A stretch of DNA of 64,000 nucleotides, taken from the NCBI RefSeq assembly GCF_002155425.1, contig NZ_MUYG01000011.1:372001-436000 (forward strand). The letters are read 5' to 3'. Each line of letters starts with the position of its first letter. Position 1 is the first letter of the stretch. The translations under genes were made by a program, and so were the position numbers. The notes under the pieces are model-generated. The model did not search any database. It was not told the origin of the DNA and saw nothing but the letters and a program-made list of their open reading frames with translations. This stretch comes from Erythrobacter donghaensis (GTDB taxonomy: Bacteria > Pseudomonadota > Alphaproteobacteria > Sphingomonadales > Sphingomonadaceae). Below are positions 34,217 to 43,919 of this stretch, piece after piece.

Positions 34217-35406
34217 ACCAGACAATCTACGACGCGGTCGTGATCGGGGGCGGACCTTCGGGCGCGACGGCCGCGACTGACCTTGCGCTGGCCGGCCATT
34301 CCGTGCTGCTGATCGAGCGCGGCGGGCGGATCAAGCCCTGCGGCGGCGCGATTCCGCCGCGGCTGCTCGCGGATTTCGACATTCCGCAAAGCTTGCTGGT
34401 CGCCAAGGCGCGCTCGGCCCGGATGATCGCGCCGTCTGGCCGGGCGGTCGACATGCCGGTGGGCGAAATCGGCTATGTCGGCATGGTCGACCGCGAGGAC
34501 TTCGACGAAGCTCTGCGCGAACGCGCCCGCCATTCCGGTGCCGAACGCCTCACCGCGACCTTCGAGAAGATCGAGCGGGACGACAAGCAGCACCCCATTG
34601 TTACCTTCCGCCGCTCACGCGGGGGGCCGATCGAAAGCGTGCGCGCCCGCGTGGTGATCGGCGCGGACGGGGCGCGCTCGGCGGTTGCCAAGCAGTGCCT
34701 GCCCGGCGCGGAACGCATCCCTTGCGTCTTCGCCTATCACGAGATCATCAAGTCGCCGCCGCGCAACTCCGACCAGTTCGATGCCTCGCGCTGCGACGTC
34801 TATTATCAGGGCCGCCTGTCGCCCGATTTCTACGCCTGGGTCTTTCCGCATGGCGAGACCGCGAGCATCGGGGTCGGCAGCGCCAACAAGGGCTTCAGCC
34901 TGCGGGGCGCGATCGCCACCATCCGCGACGACTTGGGGCTGGAACGTTGCGAGACGCTGCGGCGCGAAGGTGCGCCGATCCCCTTGAAGCCGCTGAAGCG
35001 CTGGGACAACGGCGCGGACGTGATCGTCGCGGGCGATGCCGCGGGCGTCGTCGCGCCGGCTTCGGGCGAAGGGATCTATTATGCCATGGTCGGCGGCCGA
35101 CTGGTGGGAGAGGCCGCTGCGGCCTTCCTCAAGACCGGCGAGGCCAAGCAGCTTCGCACCGCGCGCAAACGCTTCATGAAGGAGCACGGCAAGGTGTTCT
35201 GGGTGCTCGGGATGATGCAGTATTTCTGGTATTCGTCCGACAAGCGCCGCGAACGCTTTGTCACCATGTGCGACGACAAGGACGTGCAGGAGCTGACCTG
35301 GCAGGCCTATATGCACAAGAAGCTGGTGCGCGCCAAACCCTTGGCGCACATCAAGATCTTCCTCAAGGACACGGCTCACCTGCTGGGATTGCGCCCCGCG
35401 ACCTGA
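34213..35406 (+). CDS. bchP: Geranylgeranyl-bacteriochlorophyll reductase
   Basis: FAD-dependent enzyme of 397 aa that reduces the geranylgeranyl tail of bacteriochlorophyll to phytyl with NADPH. The FAD fold opens with VVIGGGPSGATAATDLALAG (residues 8-27) and ends with GDAAGVVAPASGEGIYYAM. GAERIPCVFAYHEIIKSP is typical of BchP. Overlap of four bases with the upstream transporter shows coupling. Length is usual. Confidence 0.95.
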   Translation: MNQTIYDAVVIGGGPSGATAATDLALAGHSVLLIERGGRIKPCGGAIPPRLLADFDIPQSLLVAKARSARMIAPSGRAVDMPVGEIGYVGMVDREDFDEALRERARHSGAERLTATFEKIERDDKQHPIVTFRRSRGGPIESVRARVVIGADGARSAVAKQCLPGAERIPCVFAYHEIIKSPPRNSDQFDASRCDVYYQGRLSPDFYAWVFPHGETASIGVGSANKGFSLRGAIATIRDDLGLERCETLRREGAPIPLKPLKRWDNGADVIVAGDAAGVVAPASGEGIYYAMVGGRLVGEAAAAFLKTGEAKQLRTARKRFMKEHGKVFWVLGMMQYFWYSSDKRRERFVTMCDDKDVQELTWQAYMHKKLVRAKPLAHIKIFLKDTAHLLGLRPAT

Positions 35407-35460
35407 CGCGGGGATGCAGGGCCATTGCAGGTTGGCGGGCGCGCACCTAAGCTTGCCGTC

Positions 35461-35943
35461 ATGAAGCCGACAATCATCATTCCGGTAGCGGTCGCGACCG
35501 TGGCGGCGCTGTGCGTGGCAGCGCTGGGCGCGACGGTGACCGACCTTGGCCCGTGGTATCAGGGTCTTGCCAAGCCTGCGTGGAATCCGCCCGATGTCGT
35601 CTTCCCGATGGGATGGACGCTGATCTATGCGCTGATCACCGTGGCCGGGATCACCGCCTGGCGGGCGGCGCGCACCGCGGCGCAGGCGGAATGGGTGATC
35701 GCCCTGTTCGCGCTCAACGGCTTTCTCAACATCAGCTGGTCGATCCTGTTCTTCCGTTTCCAGCGCCCCGACTGGGCCTTTTACGAAGTGATCGCGCTGT
35801 GGCTGTCGATCCTCGCGATGATCGTGTTTTGCGGACGCTTCTCGAAGAGCGCTGCGGCGCTGCTGGTGCCCTATCTCGTGTGGGTGGGTTTTGCCGCGGC
35901 GCTCAACTGGTCGGTGGTCCAGCTCAACGCGCCGTTCGGCTGA
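35461..35943 (+). CDS. tspO: TspO/MBR tryptophan-rich sensory protein
   Basis: Membrane protein of 160 aa with five helices. WYQGLAKPAWNPPDVVFPMGW and NISWSILFFRFQRPDWAF are the TspO signatures; the aromatic groove binds porphyrins in other species. In Rhodobacter sphaeroides TspO lowers photosynthesis gene expression under oxygen. Here it lies 54 bp after bchP, inside the cluster, so a similar link to tetrapyrrole status is likely. The ATG at 35461 fits the family N-terminus better than one at 35425. Confidence 0.92.
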   Translation: MKPTIIIPVAVATVAALCVAALGATVTDLGPWYQGLAKPAWNPPDVVFPMGWTLIYALITVAGITAWRAARTAAQAEWVIALFALNGFLNISWSILFFRFQRPDWAFYEVIALWLSILAMIVFCGRFSKSAAALLVPYLVWVGFAAALNWSVVQLNAPFG

Positions 35944-35964
35944 GGCCGGGGCGGGGAGGCGGCA

Positions 35965-36258
35965 GTGGCAATCGAGGGCGTCATCGCATTCCTGTTCGAG
36001 CGTGGTCATGCCGCTGACCTCATCCTTGCCGTGCTCGCGGCCGAGGCGCTGTGGCTGGGCGGGCGGCAGAGCTGGAGCGCGCGGGCGATTGCCGGGTTGC
36101 TCGGCCCCGCCGCGCTGATCGTGCTGGGCCTGCGCGCAGCGATGGTGGGGGCGGACTGGTGGTGGATCGCGCTGCCACTGGCCGCGTCTTTCCCGCTCCA
36201 TCTGATGGACCTGCGCACCCGCCTCACCCCCGAACGCCCCGACCGCGCCGATCCCTGA
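35965..36258 (+). CDS. Small membrane protein of unknown function after tspO
   Basis: A 97-codon frame starts with GTG preceded by GGGGAGGC, 21 bp after the tspO stop. Three hydrophobic stretches (about 16-30, 42-61 and 66-82, the last with DWWWIALPLAASFPLHLMDL) suggest a membrane protein. It ends 14 bp before the bidirectional terminator. It is probably the last gene of the bchG operon; no family was recognised. Confidence 0.7.
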   Translation: MAIEGVIAFLFERGHAADLILAVLAAEALWLGGRQSWSARAIAGLLGPAALIVLGLRAAMVGADWWWIALPLAASFPLHLMDLRTRLTPERPDRADP

Positions 36259-36271
36259 TCCTTGAGGGCAT

Positions 36272-36314
36272 AAGAAAACCCGGCCGGGCCTGCGTGGCCC
36301 GACCGGGTTTTCTT
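36272..36314. terminator. Strong bidirectional terminator between convergent operons
   Basis: Arms AAGAAAACCCGGCCGGGCC (36272-36290) and its complement (36296-36314) pair over 19 bp with one mismatch around a five-base loop. The A run on one side and T run on the other supply the uridine tract in each direction, so it can end both the bchG-tspO transcript and the puf transcript. Confidence 0.9.
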
Positions 36315-36360
36315 GTGTCTTCGAAGAGGAAGCCGGGCCGTGGCGGGCCCGGCTGCGCTC

Positions 36361-37332
36361 TTACTGGCCCGAGGCCGCGCCGATCGCGCCGCTCGGATCG
36401 TAGTTCTCGGTCGTCGGAGCGTAGTGGTGCTCCTGCGCCCAGAGGTACCAGTTGTCGACCACGGTGCCGGTCAGCAGGATGCCGATGCCGCCCGTGAGGG
36501 TGGTCAGCACTGCGAACCACCAGGCCCAGCGGTGGATCGATTCGAAGGTGGCATTGAAGCCCATCACCCAGCGCCAGAAGATCGCGCCGCGTTCTGCCGC
36601 CGTGCCACGGTCGGTGATCTGTTCGATCTCGCGCTCGCCGCCGTAACGGCCGAGTGCCAGGATCGTCGCCCCGTGCATCGCGAACAGCACCGCCGACCCG
36701 TAAAGGAAGACGATCGAGAGCGCGTGGAACGGATTGTAGAACAGGTTCCCGTAGACCAGCGAGAAGTTGTTGGTCCAGTCAAGGTGCGGGAAGACGCCGT
36801 AGGGCACCGCCTGCGACCAGTCGCCCAGCAGCATCGGACGGATGAAGCCCAGCACCAGGAACAGCCAGATCGCCGAGGCGAAGGCCCAGGGAATGTGCAT
36901 CCCCATGCCCAGCGCCTTGGCCCGCCGGTAGGTGCGCGCCCACCAGCACAGCACCGAGATCGTCAGGAACGCGCCGGTCATGATGAACCAGCCGCCTTCC
37001 CTCAGCGGAACGAAGGGGCTGAACCCGTATTCCGGCCCCGGAGGGGCAAGCGAAAGCCAGAAGAATTCCCGCATGAAAGCCTGCGGGCTCCAGTTGACGT
37101 CGGCCGCCATGTTGAGGCCGATGATCATGATCGCGATCCCGCCGAAGCAGATCGAGAGCGTGCCGAGTATGCCCAGATAGACAGGCCCGAACTGCGCCTG
37201 ACCGATCTTGCCGAGCCAGTAGGTGTGGCCCAGGAACGGGATGCGGATATCTTCCGCTGGCGGGAGGGGGATGCCCATTTCGGGCGGCCCCTGCACCTGC
37301 ACCTGCGTAAAGATGTTCTGATAAGTCGCCAT
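36361..37332 (-). CDS. pufM: Photosynthetic reaction centre M subunit
   Basis: Core reaction centre subunit of 323 aa with five transmembrane helices, binding primary-donor bacteriochlorophyll, bacteriopheophytin, QA and the non-heme iron. Conserved stretches include [13 protein letters not shown] [29 protein letters not shown] and [20 protein letters not shown]. The gene starts 14 bp after pufL. No tetraheme cytochrome gene pufC follows; the strand is empty up to the terminator at 36272-36314. Confidence 0.97.
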   Translation of the reverse strand: MATYQNIFTQVQVQGPPEMGIPLPPAEDIRIPFLGHTYWLGKIGQAQFGPVYLGILGTLSICFGGIAIMIIGLNMAADVNWSPQAFMREFFWLSLAPPGPEYGFSPFVPLREGGWFIMTGAFLTISVLCWWARTYRRAKALGMGMHIPWAFASAIWLFLVLGFIRPMLLGDWSQAVPYGVFPHLDWTNNFSLVYGNLFYNPFHALSIVFLYGSAVLFAMHGATILALGRYGGEREIEQITDRGTAAERGAIFWRWVMGFNATFESIHRWAWWFAVLTTLTGGIGILLTGTVVDNWYLWAQEHHYAPTTENYDPSGAIGAASGQ

Positions 37333-37346
37333 GATTCAGGTGCTCC

Positions 37347-38171
37347 TTACGACCAGATCGGGATCTTCTTCCAGAAATCCCAGAATTCGATCCAGCTGCC
37401 GACATACAGAGTGCCGGAGATGACGATGCAGATGGCGCTCCAGAACGCTGCGTTCAGCGCAAGGAACAGACCCACCCGGTGAATGCCGAGCGTGCCGACC
37501 GAATAGCCGATGAAGTCACGGAAGTAGGTGTCTTCGTATTCGGGCGACTTGACGTCGGTGCCCCCGGTCGGATTGACCGCCGACAACACCAGGCCGCCGT
37601 GCAGCGCGAGCGCGAGACAGTTCGTAAAGAAGAACGTGATCGCGAGCATGTGCACAGGGTTGTAGTGGAAGTTGCCGAAGGCGTAGCCGACGCCCGAGAC
37701 CCACTCGAGGTGCGTCCAGATGCCATAGGGGAAGCCATTGCCCCACGCGCCCATCCACAAGGGACGGATGACGTTGAGCGTGACATAGGCGAACACCGCC
37801 ACCGCAAAGGCGATCGGCACGTGGTAACTCATGCCGAGCTTGCGGGAGATTTCCGCCTGCCGCAGCACCCACGATGTGAAGGCGATGACGGCGCAGCCGG
37901 TGATGATCTGCCAGTAGCCGCCCTCAGCGAGCGGAGCCAGCGACAGGCCGTATTCGACCGGTGGTGGGTTGATCGAGATCAGCCACGGGTTGAGGGTCGG
38001 GCCCTGTGTAGCGGCGGCGAAGATCAGCATGGTGCCCAGAAGGGCGCTGATGGCCGTCGTCACTCCAAAGAATCCGACATAAAACGGCCCGACCCAGAAG
38101 TCGAAAAGGTCGCCGCCGATTAATGTGCCACCGCGGACGCGGTATTTCCGCTCGAAACTAAGGAGCGCCAT
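37347..38171 (-). CDS. pufL: Photosynthetic reaction centre L subunit
   Basis: Core reaction centre subunit of 274 aa with five helices. [20 protein letters not shown] is the family start, and [36 protein letters not shown] and [17 protein letters not shown] hold the histidine ligands to the special pair, accessory pigment and iron. A strong GGGGAGGATGG site precedes the ATG. It forms the heterodimer with PufM and the QB site. Confidence 0.97.
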   Translation of the reverse strand: MALLSFERKYRVRGGTLIGGDLFDFWVGPFYVGFFGVTTAISALLGTMLIFAAATQGPTLNPWLISINPPPVEYGLSLAPLAEGGYWQIITGCAVIAFTSWVLRQAEISRKLGMSYHVPIAFAVAVFAYVTLNVIRPLWMGAWGNGFPYGIWTHLEWVSGVGYAFGNFHYNPVHMLAITFFFTNCLALALHGGLVLSAVNPTGGTDVKSPEYEDTYFRDFIGYSVGTLGIHRVGLFLALNAAFWSAICIVISGTLYVGSWIEFWDFWKKIPIWS

Positions 38172-38268
38172 AGGTCCATCCTCCCCGCCACAAGGGCGGG
38201 TGCTATGAGTTGTTCGACGAGTGTTAGGAGGCAGGCAGGCGAACCTGCCCCCTCACATTTCGTTGCTT
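38172..38268 (-). promoter_or_regulatory. pufA-pufL intercistronic hairpins
   Basis: Two stems lie in the 97-bp gap: GGCAGG/CCTGCC with a four-base loop (38234-38239 with 38244-38249, extendable on both sides) and CCCGCC/GGCGGG (38184-38189 with 38195-38200). In Rhodobacter, hairpins here stabilise pufBA mRNA and give excess LH1 over reaction centres; the same use is likely. Confidence 0.7.
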
Positions 38269-38454
38269 CTATCCCTGCGCCGGAGCTTCCGGCGAAGTGA
38301 CAGCTGCAGCAGCCGGCGCAGCGCCATCTTCCAACCAGTTATAGTTGGTGGTGCTCAGCAGGATGAAGTGGATGGTGAACGCCAGAACGGCGAGACCAAC
38401 ATGCAGCGCCACGAGGGTGCGGCGAATGTCAAAGTAGAACCAAAGTCTCCACAT
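38269..38454 (-). CDS. pufA: LH1 light-harvesting alpha polypeptide
   Basis: Antenna alpha subunit of 61 aa with one transmembrane helix (about 14-34). The N-terminus MWRLWFYFDIRRTLVALHVG and the bacteriochlorophyll ligand His29 in FTIHFILLST are typical of LH1. The C-terminal tail is alanine- and proline-rich and may be trimmed. Together with PufB it forms the ring around the reaction centre. Confidence 0.95.
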   Translation of the reverse strand: MWRLWFYFDIRRTLVALHVGLAVLAFTIHFILLSTTNYNWLEDGAAPAAAAVTSPEAPAQG

Positions 38455-38547
38455 GGTGAATTCCTTTGAAAGTTTGCTTGAATGACACAGGTTCCAGCCA
38501 GCGGCCGCGGGGTTAGCCGCGCCGTTTGCCTGGGATCATGTCTTCGA

Positions 38548-38697
38548 TTAGCTCAGCGGCAGCCAGGGCTTGTTGGCCCAGATCAGCGCGTGGGCGACGA
38601 GCGCGATCACCACATAGATGGTGAAGGTGCCCATGAAGCCCTTGTGGATTTCCTGAGCCTCTTCAGGGGTCAGGTGAGTTCCGATACGTTCGTTCAT
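38548..38697 (-). CDS. pufB: LH1 light-harvesting beta polypeptide
   Basis: Antenna beta subunit of 49 aa. LTPEEAQEIHKGF is the cytoplasmic signature, His36 in VAHALIWANKPWLP ligates bacteriochlorophyll, and one helix spans about 22-42. The ATG at 38697 follows GGAGAAAA. It is the first structural gene of puf; pufQ is absent between it and bchZ. Confidence 0.95.
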   Translation of the reverse strand: MNERIGTHLTPEEAQEIHKGFMGTFTIYVVIALVAHALIWANKPWLPLS

Positions 38698-38871
38698 CGG
38701 GTTTTCTCCGTTCAGTTGGGTGTGAATGAGAGCCCGAAAGCCCCCGTCGGCATCCCCGCGTGATCCCCCACGTGGATTGGAGAGCCCCCTTTTGGATGGG
38801 GGCATGGGATGGCGCCGATGCAGGGGTTACCCGCAGCAGCGACAAACTGGTGTGAAGGGCGGTGCGCATCA
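38698..38871 (-). promoter_or_regulatory. bchZ-pufB leader region with hairpin
   Basis: The 174-bp gap has no pufQ-like frame and no PpsR box. A stem GCCCCC/GGGGGC (38784-38789 with 38798-38803, eight-base loop) on the puf transcript may be a processing or attenuation site. A local puf promoter is likely from other species, but none could be fixed by sequence. Confidence 0.5.
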
Positions 38872-40317
38872 TCATGCTCCCGTTCCTTCGAGCAGTGCCT
38901 CGGCGAGGCAATCTGCTGTAACTGTGGTCTCGCCGCGCTGGCGCGCGGTCCGCTCGGCCGCGTCGCGCAAGCGCTTGGCGGCGGAAATGCGGATGAGCAC
39001 CGGCTGGGCTTCGACAAGCTGGTCGAGCTTGGCCTTGGCGTCATTGTCCCAGGTCAATTGCGCTTCGTTCCGGGCCGGAGTCGCTTCGACCTTGTCCATC
39101 TCGGTCCCGAGCGGGAGGATGTGGAACAGCGCATCGAACAGCGCATTGCACACTTCCTGCACCAGATAGGTCGCGCCCGAATAGCCCATGAAGGGCGTGC
39201 CCGTGTGGCGACGGATCGCCGCGCCGGGGAAGCTTGCGGGGATGTACATCCCGCGCGCGCCGCACTCGGCCATGTACATGCGCTCGTTATAGCTGCCGAA
39301 CATCACCAGCGGCGGATTGGCGCGGATCGCGGCGCGAACCTCTTCGTTGACCGGCTTGACGCCTGCGCAGCGCGAGAAGGCGAAGGCGCAGGGCAGGCCC
39401 ATGTCGTCCTCGAGGAAGTGGCGGATGCCGCGCGCGTAGGTTTCATTGGCGACGATGCCGAAGCTCGCCGTGCCGAAGAAATCCTGCGTGACCGAGCGCC
39501 ACAGATCCCACAAGGGCTTGATCGTGGTGTGCTTCTCACGCTCGATGAAGGGCTCAGGGTCAAGCCCGAGCTCGGCGGCCAGCGCGCGCAGGAACTTGGT
39601 GGTCTGGGTGAGGCCGACGGGCGCCTGAAAATAGGGCCGCTCGAGCGTTTCGCACAGGTTGCGGCCAAACTCGCGATAGAGGCAGACATTGGCGTCCGCC
39701 GCGCCCAGCTTGGAAATGTCGGCAAGGTGCGTGCCGAGCGGGAAAACCACGCCGACCTCCGCGCCGATGCCTTCGACCAGACGGCGAATCTCGGCCAGAT
39801 CGGATGGCATGTTGAACATGCCGTAGCTGGGCCCGATGATGTTCACGACCGGCTTTTCGCCTTCGCGACGCTCGCGTCGCTGCGGCATCTTCTTGGGGCC
39901 GAATTCGGTCCACAGCCAGGTCAGCGCGCGGTCGGCGCTCTGCCACTGGTCTTCGTCGATGGTGCGCGGCAGGAACCGCTTGATATTGGTGCCTTCGGGC
40001 GTGACGCCGCCGCCGATCATCTCGGCGATCGAGCCGGTGACCACCACGGCGGGCAGCTCGGGATCGAGGGTCTTCCACGCGCGCTTCATCGCGCCTTCGG
40101 TGCCGGTCTTGCCGAGCTCTTCCTCGCCCAGGCCGGTGACGACGATGGGGAGTTCATGCGGGGGCAGGGCGTCGGTGTAATGCAGCACCGAGGTGACGGG
40201 CAGGTTCTCGCAGCCGACCGGGCCGTCGATGATCACCTGCAGGCCCTTCACCGCGGTGAAGACGTAAGTGGCGCCCCAGTAGCCGCCTGCCCGATCATGG
40301 TCGAGGACGAGCGTCAT
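38872..40317 (-). CDS. bchZ: Chlorophyllide reductase subunit Z
   Basis: Catalytic subunit of the nitrogenase-like chlorophyllide a reductase, 481 aa, acting on ring [21 protein letters not shown] opens the protein, [19 protein letters not shown] holds a cluster cysteine, and a C-terminal PCP-reductase-like domain ends in [20 protein letters not shown]. The ATG at 40317 overlaps the bchY stop by four bases, rejecting an upstream ATG at 40410. Confidence 0.96.
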   Translation of the reverse strand: MTLVLDHDRAGGYWGATYVFTAVKGLQVIIDGPVGCENLPVTSVLHYTDALPPHELPIVVTGLGEEELGKTGTEGAMKRAWKTLDPELPAVVVTGSIAEMIGGGVTPEGTNIKRFLPRTIDEDQWQSADRALTWLWTEFGPKKMPQRRERREGEKPVVNIIGPSYGMFNMPSDLAEIRRLVEGIGAEVGVVFPLGTHLADISKLGAADANVCLYREFGRNLCETLERPYFQAPVGLTQTTKFLRALAAELGLDPEPFIEREKHTTIKPLWDLWRSVTQDFFGTASFGIVANETYARGIRHFLEDDMGLPCAFAFSRCAGVKPVNEEVRAAIRANPPLVMFGSYNERMYMAECGARGMYIPASFPGAAIRRHTGTPFMGYSGATYLVQEVCNALFDALFHILPLGTEMDKVEATPARNEAQLTWDNDAKAKLDQLVEAQPVLIRISAAKRLRDAAERTARQRGETTVTADCLAEALLEGTGA

Positions 40318-41861
40318 GATCCGATCGCCTCCGATGCCTTGCGCGCGGCCTCGTTGAGGGCGGCGTATTTCTTGCGGAACTTGGGCCGGTCGACGGGAAG
40401 CTCTTCCCACACGCCCGCAGCGTGTTCGGTGCCGACGCCCTCGAAGAAATCGCGCATCGCATCGAAGCGCGCCTTGTTGCCCATCGCCGCGTTGATCACG
40501 GTCGCGAGGCTGCCTGCGCCCGCAGGGCCCATCAGCGGCCGGGCCGAGATGAGATTGGTGAAGTAGAGCGAGGGGATCGCCTTCGCCTTGGCGTGCTGCA
40601 CCACCGGCGTCGTGCCGATGGCGAGATCGGGGCGATATTCCTCGACCGCAGCGATGTCCTGTTCAAGGCTGGCGCGGAACTGCACCTGCACGCCGCGCGC
40701 TTCGAGCCATTCGCGGTCAGCATCCGACCACTTGGTGCGCGGGCAGGCCGAGCCGACATAGCGCACATCGGCGCCGCTTTCGACCAGCAGGCGGGCGACC
40801 AAAAGCTCGGAGCCTTCATAGCCCGAGACGGTAATGCGCCCCTTGATCGGCATGTTGGCAAGCGCGCCCTTGCAGGCGGCGATCATTGCGTCCTTGACGC
40901 CATCGACCTTGGCCTGCGGCAAGCCCATCACATCGCCGAGCGATTGCAGCCAGGCGGCGGTGCCGTCCGCGCCCACGGGGGCCGAGCCGATCACCGGGCG
41001 GCCCGCGGCTTCGAATTCGCGGATCGAGGCGGTGTAGAAGGGGTGGATCGCGGCGACCACCGCGCAATCGAGCGCAGCATAAAGCTCGCGCCATTCGCGG
41101 GTCGGGACGACCGGGCCTGCGGCAAGCCCGAGGGGGGCGAGCATTTGCCCGATCACCACGGGGTCAGCCGGGAACATCTCGCCAAGTAGAGCGACGCTCG
41201 GCAGGTCGGTGCGTTCGCGTGGCGCGGCCACGGGGCCAGCCATCACTTCTTCGCGGGCATAGGCGAGCATCGCGCCGGCGAGCACGTCCTTGGCTTCCGC
41301 GTGAGTCGGGATGCCGAAGCCCGGTACGTCGATCCCGATGATCCGCACCCCGTTGATCGCCTTGCCCAGCAGCCGCAGCGGCACGCCGCTGGCGGTGGGG
41401 ACGCACAGGTTGGTGACCACGATCGCGTCGTAATTTTCGGGATCGGCGAGGCCTTCGACCGCTTCCTTGATGTCCTCGAACAACTTGCCGGTGACCAGCG
41501 TTTCTGAAGAGAAAGGCACATAGCCCACCGTCCGCCGCGCGCCGTAGAAGTGCGAGGTGAAGGTCAGGCCATAGACGCAGCAGGCCGAACCTGAGAGCAC
41601 GGTCGCAGTGCGCCGCATTCTCAGGCCCACCCGGAGTGACCCGAACGCGGGGCACATGGATTGGGGCTGATCGTGAGGGCCGACCGGATAGTCGGCTGCA
41701 TACTGATCGAGGATCTCGCTCTTGCCCGCGGCGCGGGCGGCCTCGTTCATCGTGTCCTTCGACGCGCAGGCGCCCCCTTCGCTCACGGGAGCGGCCGGAG
41801 AATCGAGGTCGATCCGGTCAGCAGCGCGCGGGACGGCGTCAAAGGCGTTATGGTCGCTCAT
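40314..41861 (-). CDS. bchY: Chlorophyllide reductase subunit Y
   Basis: Second catalytic subunit of chlorophyllide a reductase, 515 aa. [19 protein letters not shown] and [20 protein letters not shown] carry cluster cysteines. The ATG at 41861 overlaps the bchX stop by four bases, which fixes the start against an in-frame ATG at 42068. Upstream residues 1-55 are variable as usual. Confidence 0.96.
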   Translation of the reverse strand: MSDHNAFDAVPRAADRIDLDSPAAPVSEGGACASKDTMNEAARAAGKSEILDQYAADYPVGPHDQPQSMCPAFGSLRVGLRMRRTATVLSGSACCVYGLTFTSHFYGARRTVGYVPFSSETLVTGKLFEDIKEAVEGLADPENYDAIVVTNLCVPTASGVPLRLLGKAINGVRIIGIDVPGFGIPTHAEAKDVLAGAMLAYAREEVMAGPVAAPRERTDLPSVALLGEMFPADPVVIGQMLAPLGLAAGPVVPTREWRELYAALDCAVVAAIHPFYTASIREFEAAGRPVIGSAPVGADGTAAWLQSLGDVMGLPQAKVDGVKDAMIAACKGALANMPIKGRITVSGYEGSELLVARLLVESGADVRYVGSACPRTKWSDADREWLEARGVQVQFRASLEQDIAAVEEYRPDLAIGTTPVVQHAKAKAIPSLYFTNLISARPLMGPAGAGSLATVINAAMGNKARFDAMRDFFEGVGTEHAAGVWEELPVDRPKFRKKYAALNEAARKASEAIGS

Positions 41862-42847
41862 GCCTCGTCGTAAATCACTTCGAGCGTGGGCTTCGTCTCG
41901 TAGACACCGCCGCGCATGTCGGCCTGAGTCGCGGGAACGAGTTCGACATTGCCGCCGGTCTGGTCGGCGCTGAACAGGCCGAGCAATCCGTCCTGCGTGA
42001 GCGGGGTGGGGCGCAGCGGCGGGGCTTCGGCGACGTTGATCGCCAGTTCCTCGAACAGGCTCGCCCATTCGGTGCCGGGGATGCCGATGATCTGGTAATT
42101 GGCGCTCTTGCGGCGGATGTCCTCGTTGGCCGGGATTGCGGTGAGTACCGGGATGCCGACCGCTTCGGCAAAGGCCTTGGCCTCGCCGGTGCCGTCATCC
42201 TTGTTGACGATCATGCCCGCGACGCCGACATTGCCGCCCATCTTGCGGAAATATTCGACCGCCTGGCAGACGTTGTTGGCGACATAGAGCGATTGCAGGT
42301 CGTTCGATCCGACCACGATGACCTTCTGGCACATGTCACGGGCGATCGGCAGGCCGAAGCCGCCGCACACCACGTCGCCGAGGAAATCGAGCAGGACGTA
42401 ATCGAAGCCCCAGTCATGGAAACCGAGCTTTTCGAGCAGTTCGAAGCCGTGGATGATCCCGCGACCACCGCAGCCGCGCCCGACTTCGGGGCCGCCCAAT
42501 TCCATCGCGAAGACACCGTCGCGCTGGAAGCACACGTCCTCGATCTTGACCTCTTCTCCGGCCAGTTTCTTGCGGCTGGAGGTTTCGATGATGGTCGGGC
42601 AGGACTTGCCGCCGAACAGCAGGCTGGTGGTGTCGCTCTTGGGATCGCAGCCGATCAGCAGCACGCGCTTGCCCTGCTGGGCCATCATGTAGCTGAGGTT
42701 GGAAAGCGCGAAGCTCTTGCCGCTGCCGCCCTTGCCGTAGATCGCGATGACCTGCGTTTCGCTCTTCACCTCGCCGGTGTGGACCGGATCGGGCTCGTGG
42801 TTCGCTTCCTCGCGAAGGTCGGCGGCCTGGGTATCAAGCACGGACAT
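41858..42847 (-). CDS. bchX: Chlorophyllide reductase iron protein X
   Basis: Nitrogenase iron-protein homologue of 329 aa that feeds electrons to BchYZ. The P-loop is GKGGSGKS near residue 42, with cluster cysteines in GGPEVGRGCGGRGII and [15 protein letters not shown]. The start at 42847 is coupled to bchC by a TGATG junction and has GGAG nine bases upstream; an ATG at 42853 is too close to that site. Confidence 0.96.
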   Translation of the reverse strand: MSVLDTQAADLREEANHEPDPVHTGEVKSETQVIAIYGKGGSGKSFALSNLSYMMAQQGKRVLLIGCDPKSDTTSLLFGGKSCPTIIETSSRKKLAGEEVKIEDVCFQRDGVFAMELGGPEVGRGCGGRGIIHGFELLEKLGFHDWGFDYVLLDFLGDVVCGGFGLPIARDMCQKVIVVGSNDLQSLYVANNVCQAVEYFRKMGGNVGVAGMIVNKDDGTGEAKAFAEAVGIPVLTAIPANEDIRRKSANYQIIGIPGTEWASLFEELAINVAEAPPLRPTPLTQDGLLGLFSADQTGGNVELVPATQADMRGGVYETKPTLEVIYDEA

Positions 42848-43794
42848 CAGCATTCGCTCCAATCGAGAACCATCTTCAGGCAATCGGGATCGCTGAAGGC
42901 TTGGGGGTAGGCGTCGAGCGCCTCTCCGGCAGGACGCCGGTTGGTGACGAGACCCTTGAGGTCCAGTCGCCCGCATTCGATCAGCGCCCGCGTTTCGGCG
43001 AGATCGCCGGGCTGCCATTCGGCGGCGACGCGGAAATGCGCCTCGCGCATGAAGGCAGCGGGGAAGGCGAAGCTGACACGTTCGGAATAGAAGCCTGCCA
43101 GCACGATCTCGCCGCCCTTGGCGAGGCGCATGATCAGATCGTCGATCAGGCCCGCATCGCCGCTGGCGTCATAGATGGCGTGATAATCGCGGCGTTCGTC
43201 AGCCGCGGGGTCGATCACGTTGTAACCGGCAGCGCCAACGCGGCGGGCGGGGTTGGTTTCCCACACGGTGGGAGCCGCGCCGCCCAGCGCCAGCGTCAGC
43301 CGGGCGAGCAGGCGGCCGAGCACGCCGTGGCCGATGATGAGGTCGGGCAGCGATTCGCGGCGGGCGAAGCCGCCCTTGATCGCATGGAGTGCCGTCGCCG
43401 CGAGCGCGCACAGCACCCCGGCATCGCCGAGGTGCTCAGGGATCGGCAACGCTCGCGCCGACGGAACGATGACCCGCTGCGCCGTGCCGCCAAACAGGCC
43501 GCGCGCATCGGTGTAGCAATTGGCACCGGGGACAAACACCCAGTCGCCGATTCGCCCGCGGGCTTCGGGCCCTGCGTCGACGATCCGGCCAACCGATTCA
43601 TATCCCGGCACCAGCGGATAGCCGAGGCCCGGGAAGGGCGGCATGCGCCCGGTGAAGAGAAGCTTTTCGGTGCCGGTGCTGATTCCGCTCCAGGCGATCT
43701 CCACGAGAACATCCGCCGCTTCGACCGGCTTCATCTCAAGCGCCCGCAGAGCGAGACGCTCCGGTGCTTCGAGGATGACGGCCAGTGTAAGCAT
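42847..43794 (-). CDS. bchC: 3-hydroxyethyl bacteriochlorophyllide a dehydrogenase
   Basis: Zinc-type alcohol dehydrogenase-fold enzyme of 315 aa that oxidises the 3-hydroxyethyl group to acetyl. [17 protein letters not shown] starts the GroES-like domain, [18 protein letters not shown] is the BchC signature, and the nucleotide site is [14 protein letters not shown]. It begins the bchCXYZ-puf run and has its own PpsR-controlled promoter inside the crtF-bchC gap. Confidence 0.95.
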   Translation of the reverse strand: MLTLAVILEAPERLALRALEMKPVEAADVLVEIAWSGISTGTEKLLFTGRMPPFPGLGYPLVPGYESVGRIVDAGPEARGRIGDWVFVPGANCYTDARGLFGGTAQRVIVPSARALPIPEHLGDAGVLCALAATALHAIKGGFARRESLPDLIIGHGVLGRLLARLTLALGGAAPTVWETNPARRVGAAGYNVIDPAADERRDYHAIYDASGDAGLIDDLIMRLAKGGEIVLAGFYSERVSFAFPAAFMREAHFRVAAEWQPGDLAETRALIECGRLDLKGLVTNRRPAGEALDAYPQAFSDPDCLKMVLDWSEC

Positions 43795-43870
43795 TATCTC
43801 GGTTCTCCCCCGGGTGGTTTCGAGGCGCGAACGCCGAGTCGAAACACCGCAGCTACGTTCTCCCGACTGT

Positions 43871-43911
43871 GTGCTACGCCTTACGCATCCAACTGTCAAA
43901 CAACTTGGACA
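43871..43911 (-). promoter_or_regulatory. PpsR box and bchC promoter
   Basis: TGTCAAACAACTTGGACA (43894-43911) is a complete TGT-N12-ACA box. On minus, TTGACA (43894-43899) and TAGCAC (43871-43876) with 17 bp between them make a plausible promoter, so bound PpsR would cover the -35. The box ends nine bases before the crtF stop, in the classical place for bchC control. Confidence 0.82.
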
Positions 43912-43919
43912 AGTTGTGC

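Noticed and set aside
38698-38871. PpsR box or pufQ before pufB
   Set aside because: No TGT-N12-ACA match and no membrane-protein frame were found.
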